Below are positions 61,723 through 64,000 of a stretch of DNA of 64,000 nt, one piece after another. Both the position numbers and the translations under genes were made by a program. Each line of letters starts with the position of its first letter. Position 1 is the stretch's first letter. The notes beneath the pieces were generated by a model, which was not told the origin of the DNA, searched no databases, and saw only the letters and a list, made by a program, of their open reading frames with translations. This DNA comes from Azohydromonas lata NBRC 102462 (lineage in GTDB: Bacteria > Pseudomonadota > Gammaproteobacteria > Burkholderiales > Burkholderiaceae_C), in contig NZ_BCTC01000014.1 in NCBI RefSeq assembly GCF_001571085.1, positions 1-64,000 on the forward strand. The letters run 5' to 3'.

Positions 61723-62484
61723 ATGGAAACCATTTCTGGAATTATTGAACCCAACGCCGGTGAAGACAGGAAGGTTGGCCGCCATATTCTGCGGTCTGCG
61801 GACGGCGGAGCCGTGTTCGTCCTGTCCAGCAACGACGTGTATTTGGATATTTTTCTTCGAAAATTCGTTCTTATTGTGGGTTATCGCAGCAATATACGGC
61901 TGACGGACGGGCGGGAACAGTTTATTGTCGTGAGCGTGATGCCTGGAGATGACTCCAGCGCCGTCAGTAATCCCGGCGATACGTCCGAAGGCATTTTGAA
62001 GCTGCTGGAAGACCCGTCCATTCCCTATGGCACGCATGCGCTCCACGATGTGACCGGCAAGCTTTTATACGCCCTGCAGAGCGATATCATCAAGCTGGAT
62101 AATTATGTCGGCAAACCGGTGATCGTGAAGGGCCACGCCTTGGCGGGATATCCTTTTGAAGACGGCCCGATCAATTTGAGCGTCACGGATGCCTGTATTC
62201 CCGTTGACAGCATGCCGGCCAGGAAATTCGACATCGAGCTGAGGCTCAAGAATTTGACAACCCATGCCTGGGCCCTGGCCGCGATTTCAGACCGGCCGGT
62301 GGTTGAATTGATTGGCGAGCGTCTCGTGCCGGATGATCAAGCGGTGGATGGCAGCTCCGGGACGGCACGGTTCTCATTCTGGACCTCGTCCAGCGGCCGG
62401 ACGACGCTGACCTTCAAGAAATCCCGCCTCTGGGAGCCGGAGAAGGTTCTGGCTGAGGTCAAGTATCTCGTTGTCAGTGAATAA
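61723..62484 (+). CDS. Unknown protein with C-terminal chagasin-like domain
   Basis: 253 residues, no signal peptide or membrane helix. Two beta-rich, possibly OB-like segments (about 1-75 and 105-165; LHDVTGKLLYALQSD in the second) precede a C-terminal domain at about 168-253. That domain resembles the chagasin/I42 cysteine protease inhibitor fold: LTTHAWAL, GSSGTARFSFWTSSSG, TLTFKKSRLWEPEK, in the order of the three inhibitory loops. Inhibition of a protease is plausible but untested. GC is lower than around it, suggesting a later arrival. A CRP-like dyad lies upstream. Confidence 0.62.
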   Translation: METISGIIEPNAGEDRKVGRHILRSADGGAVFVLSSNDVYLDIFLRKFVLIVGYRSNIRLTDGREQFIVVSVMPGDDSSAVSNPGDTSEGILKLLEDPSIPYGTHALHDVTGKLLYALQSDIIKLDNYVGKPVIVKGHALAGYPFEDGPINLSVTDACIPVDSMPARKFDIELRLKNLTTHAWALAAISDRPVVELIGERLVPDDQAVDGSSGTARFSFWTSSSGRTTLTFKKSRLWEPEKVLAEVKYLVVSE

Positions 62485-62488
62485 GTCG

Positions 62489-62520
62489 TGGGCGGTCCCA
62501 CACCAGAGCGCAGAAACAGC
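62489..62520. repeat. Fragment of the class B repeat interior
   Basis: The run GGTCCCACACCAGAGCGCAG just after the gene stop closely matches the interior of element 3 (GGCCCCACGCCAGAGCGCAG). The inverted arms are missing. It looks like a decayed copy. Confidence 0.5.
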
Positions 62521-62645
62521 GCGGAAAAACCACCGCGCCATACTTTTGAAATGCCCATATTTCAAAGCCAGCCCCTTTGATCCTGGCCACCCGCCGCCTC
62601 GGTCAAACTTCAGGCTCAGATTCACTGCCCCTGGAGCCACAGCGC

Positions 62646-63197
62646 ATGACGGACGACCGCCCTGAAATCACCTGCACCGCCTCGCGGCTGGTCTATGAAA
62701 ACCGCTGGATCAAGCTGCGCGAGGACGCCATCATCCGCGCCGACGGCAGCCCCGGCATTTACAGCGTGGTGGAGCGGGCGGATTTCGCCGCCATCGTCGC
62801 GATTCAGGACGGGCACATTTACCTGGTCGAACAGTTCCGCTATCCCGTCGGCGGCCGGTATTGGGAATTGCCGCAGGGCGCGTGGGAGGACGACCCCAGC
62901 AAATCACCGGAGGAAGTTGCCCGCGGTGAATTGCGCGAGGAAACCGGCCTGATCGCCGGCCAGATGCAATTCGTCGGCTCCATGTTCATCGCCTACGGTT
63001 TGTGCACGCAGCGCTGCAACGTCTTCCTCGCCACGGATTTGCAACAGGCCGGGCAGCAATTGGACGCCGAGGAGGCCGGGCTGGTGTGCCGGCTTTTTGC
63101 CTTGGAGGAATTTGAAAGAATGCTGCGGGAAGGAGTGATTCAGGATGGGACGACGCTGGCGGTGGTGGGGATGTTGAAGGTGAAGGGGTTGATTTAA
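62646..63197 (+). CDS. NUDIX hydrolase (ADP-ribose pyrophosphatase-like)
   Basis: 183 residues. The Nudix box runs from GAWEDDPSKSPEEVARGELR to EETGL, matching GX5EX7REUXEEXGU. N-terminal TASRLVYENRWIKLREDAII and YLVEQFRYPVGG are like ADP-ribose pyrophosphatases. It probably hydrolyses ADP-ribose or a related nucleoside diphosphate sugar. The start at 62646 (MTDDRPEITC) is preferred. A sirtuin, which consumes NAD+ and releases O-acetyl-ADP-ribose, lies just downstream on the other strand. Confidence 0.9.
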   Translation: MTDDRPEITCTASRLVYENRWIKLREDAIIRADGSPGIYSVVERADFAAIVAIQDGHIYLVEQFRYPVGGRYWELPQGAWEDDPSKSPEEVARGELREETGLIAGQMQFVGSMFIAYGLCTQRCNVFLATDLQQAGQQLDAEEAGLVCRLFALEEFERMLREGVIQDGTTLAVVGMLKVKGLI

Positions 63198-63229
63198 CTT
63201 CGCGAGCCAGAATGCTTCGCACCCCAGCC

Positions 63230-63381
63230 CGTCATTCCCGCGAAGGCGGGAATCCAGGCGGCCCCACATCAAAATGCAGAAATTTAGCAGGCAGACTGCA
63301 CCATTCGGTTCTGATATTCCAATTTTTCAGCTTACGGCCAGCTTGGGGACCGCCTGGATTCCCGCCTTCGCGGGAATGACG
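63230..63381. repeat. REPIN-like element 5 (class B)
   Basis: Left arm from 63230 and right arm ending at 63381, about 36 bases each and inverted. Arms fold as ATTCCCGC/GCGGGAAT. The interior differs from element 3, but the right flank GCTTGGGGACCGCCTGG is shared. It sits between convergent NUDIX and sirtuin genes. Confidence 0.88.
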
Positions 63382-63401
63382 AATCGGGAGGCGCTACGAT
63401 C

Positions 63402-63443
63402 CGGCTGACGGCTGACGGCTGACGGCTGACGGCTGACGGCTGA
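63402..63443. repeat. Tandem heptamer repeat (CGGCTGA)6
   Basis: Six perfect copies of CGGCTGA in a row, followed by CGTCC. Non-coding, in the gap between the NUDIX and sirtuin genes. Such a run could change length by slippage. Confidence 0.9.
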
Positions 63444-63527
63444 CGTCCATAAATTAATCTGGACGTTATTTTTGAGCAAGGCAAAGGGCAGCTTAGATCC
63501 GAGCAGCCCTCACACCGATCAAATCAA

Positions 63528-64000
63528 TTATTCAGCGAATACCCCAGGCAATACCCCCGCCGCCGTCCCCCGCAATATCAAATGCGCCTCCCCATCAATA
63601 GCGCTTTCCTGCGGATTCAATATCGCCACATGCGCCCCGGCCTCGCGCGCGACCTGGGCCAAACCGGCGGCGGGCCAGACGGCGCCTGAGGTGCCGACCA
63701 CCAGCATCACGTCGCATTCAAATGCAGCCTGCTCGGCGGCTTCCATGACCCCGTCCGGCAACTGCTCCCCGAACCACACCACGCCCGGGCGCACGAGGTT
63801 AGCGCAGTGCGGGCACTTGGGCGGGCGGCCGGGCACGGCAGAGGAAACGTCCAGCAGCGACGGCTGGTGCGTGCAACGCTCCAGCCAGCGGTCCAGCAGG
63901 ATGTCGCCGTGCAGCCGCAGCGCGTCCGTGTTGCCGGCGCGCTGGTGCAGGTCGTCCACGTTTTGCGTGATGAGCGTGAGCCGCCCCGGGCGGCGGCGCG
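63528..64000 (-). CDS. Sirtuin NAD-dependent deacylase (partial, cut by window edge)
   Basis: At least 157 residues; the N-terminus lies beyond the window. The open frame continues to the edge (63998) with RLTLITQNVDDLHQRAGN, the Sir2 NAD-binding motif, then LRLHGDIL with the catalytic His, KCPHC for zinc and PGVVWFGEQLP. Only one Cys pair is clear; the first ligand pair reads ERCTHQ with one Cys. It removes acyl groups from lysines using NAD+. The GTG at 63959 is internal, not the real start. Confidence 0.88.
   Translation of the reverse strand, partial: RRRPGRLTLITQNVDDLHQRAGNTDALRLHGDILLDRWLERCTHQPSLLDVSSAVPGRPPKCPHCANLVRPGVVWFGEQLPDGVMEAAEQAAFECDVMLVVGTSGAVWPAAGLAQVAREAGAHVAILNPQESAIDGEAHLILRGTAAGVLPGVFAE

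Overview
The window is about 64 kb of GC-rich chromosome (most genes near 70% GC by eye). Gene content and order (smc-zipA-ligA, dapC-dapD-dapE-prmB, msrB-yciB-bolA-parvulin) point to a betaproteobacterium of the Burkholderiales, most likely family Comamonadaceae. This is inferred from family knowledge, not from a database search. No rRNA, tRNA, CRISPR array, prophage or complete insertion sequence was seen. Most of the window is core or near-core genome with short accessory patches. Those patches stand out by lower GC: the RTX gene, the DNA behind def, the aqpZ leader and the 61.5-63.5 kb region.

Layout. 1-8.0 kb: the tail of a membrane protein, a BaiN/HI0933-like flavoprotein, an AidB-like acyl-CoA dehydrogenase and a 1400-residue RTX/VWA secreted protein. 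8.0-14.3 kb: a thioesterase and acyl-CoA ligase pair, the msrB-yciB-bolA-parvulin operon, and a LolD/YbbA-type ATPase head-to-head with a TesA-type SGNH esterase. 14.3-27 kb: a FecR/DUF6600 proline-rich protein, def with a GNAT gene relic behind it, and ligA, zipA and smc with an inverted M28 aminopeptidase gene between ligA and zipA. 27-35 kb: queF with a Lys/Ala-rich tail coupled to a SET-domain gene, then dapC, dapD, dapE, prmB and yheS, broken up by palindromic REPIN-like elements. 35-38 kb: a small DUF2892 membrane protein with an ECF-like sigma factor behind a hairpin that covers its ribosome-binding site, then aqpZ.

37-52 kb holds cellulose and cyclic-di-GMP functions: bcsZ, convergent with bcsA-bcsB-bcsS; recQ and ohr; then a tightly overlapping operon of TonB-dependent receptor, periplasmic binding protein and HAMP-GGDEF-EAL enzyme. 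BcsA carries a PilZ domain that binds c-di-GMP, so this operon is a plausible but unproven input to cellulose synthesis. 51-64 kb: asparaginase divergent from lexA, a hydroxyacid dehydrogenase, a split chromate transporter, a phasin-like protein, upp, a PaoABC-type molybdenum aldehyde oxidase, an unusual protein ending in a chagasin-like domain, a NUDIX hydrolase and a sirtuin cut by the window edge.

The most interesting leads are the receptor/binding-protein/c-di-GMP operon (46.3-51.5 kb), the hairpin-controlled DUF2892-sigma pair (35.2-36.0 kb), the chagasin-like protein with a CRP-like dyad upstream (61.6-62.5 kb), the REPIN family with compensatory changes in its stems, and the GNAT relic in frame behind def.
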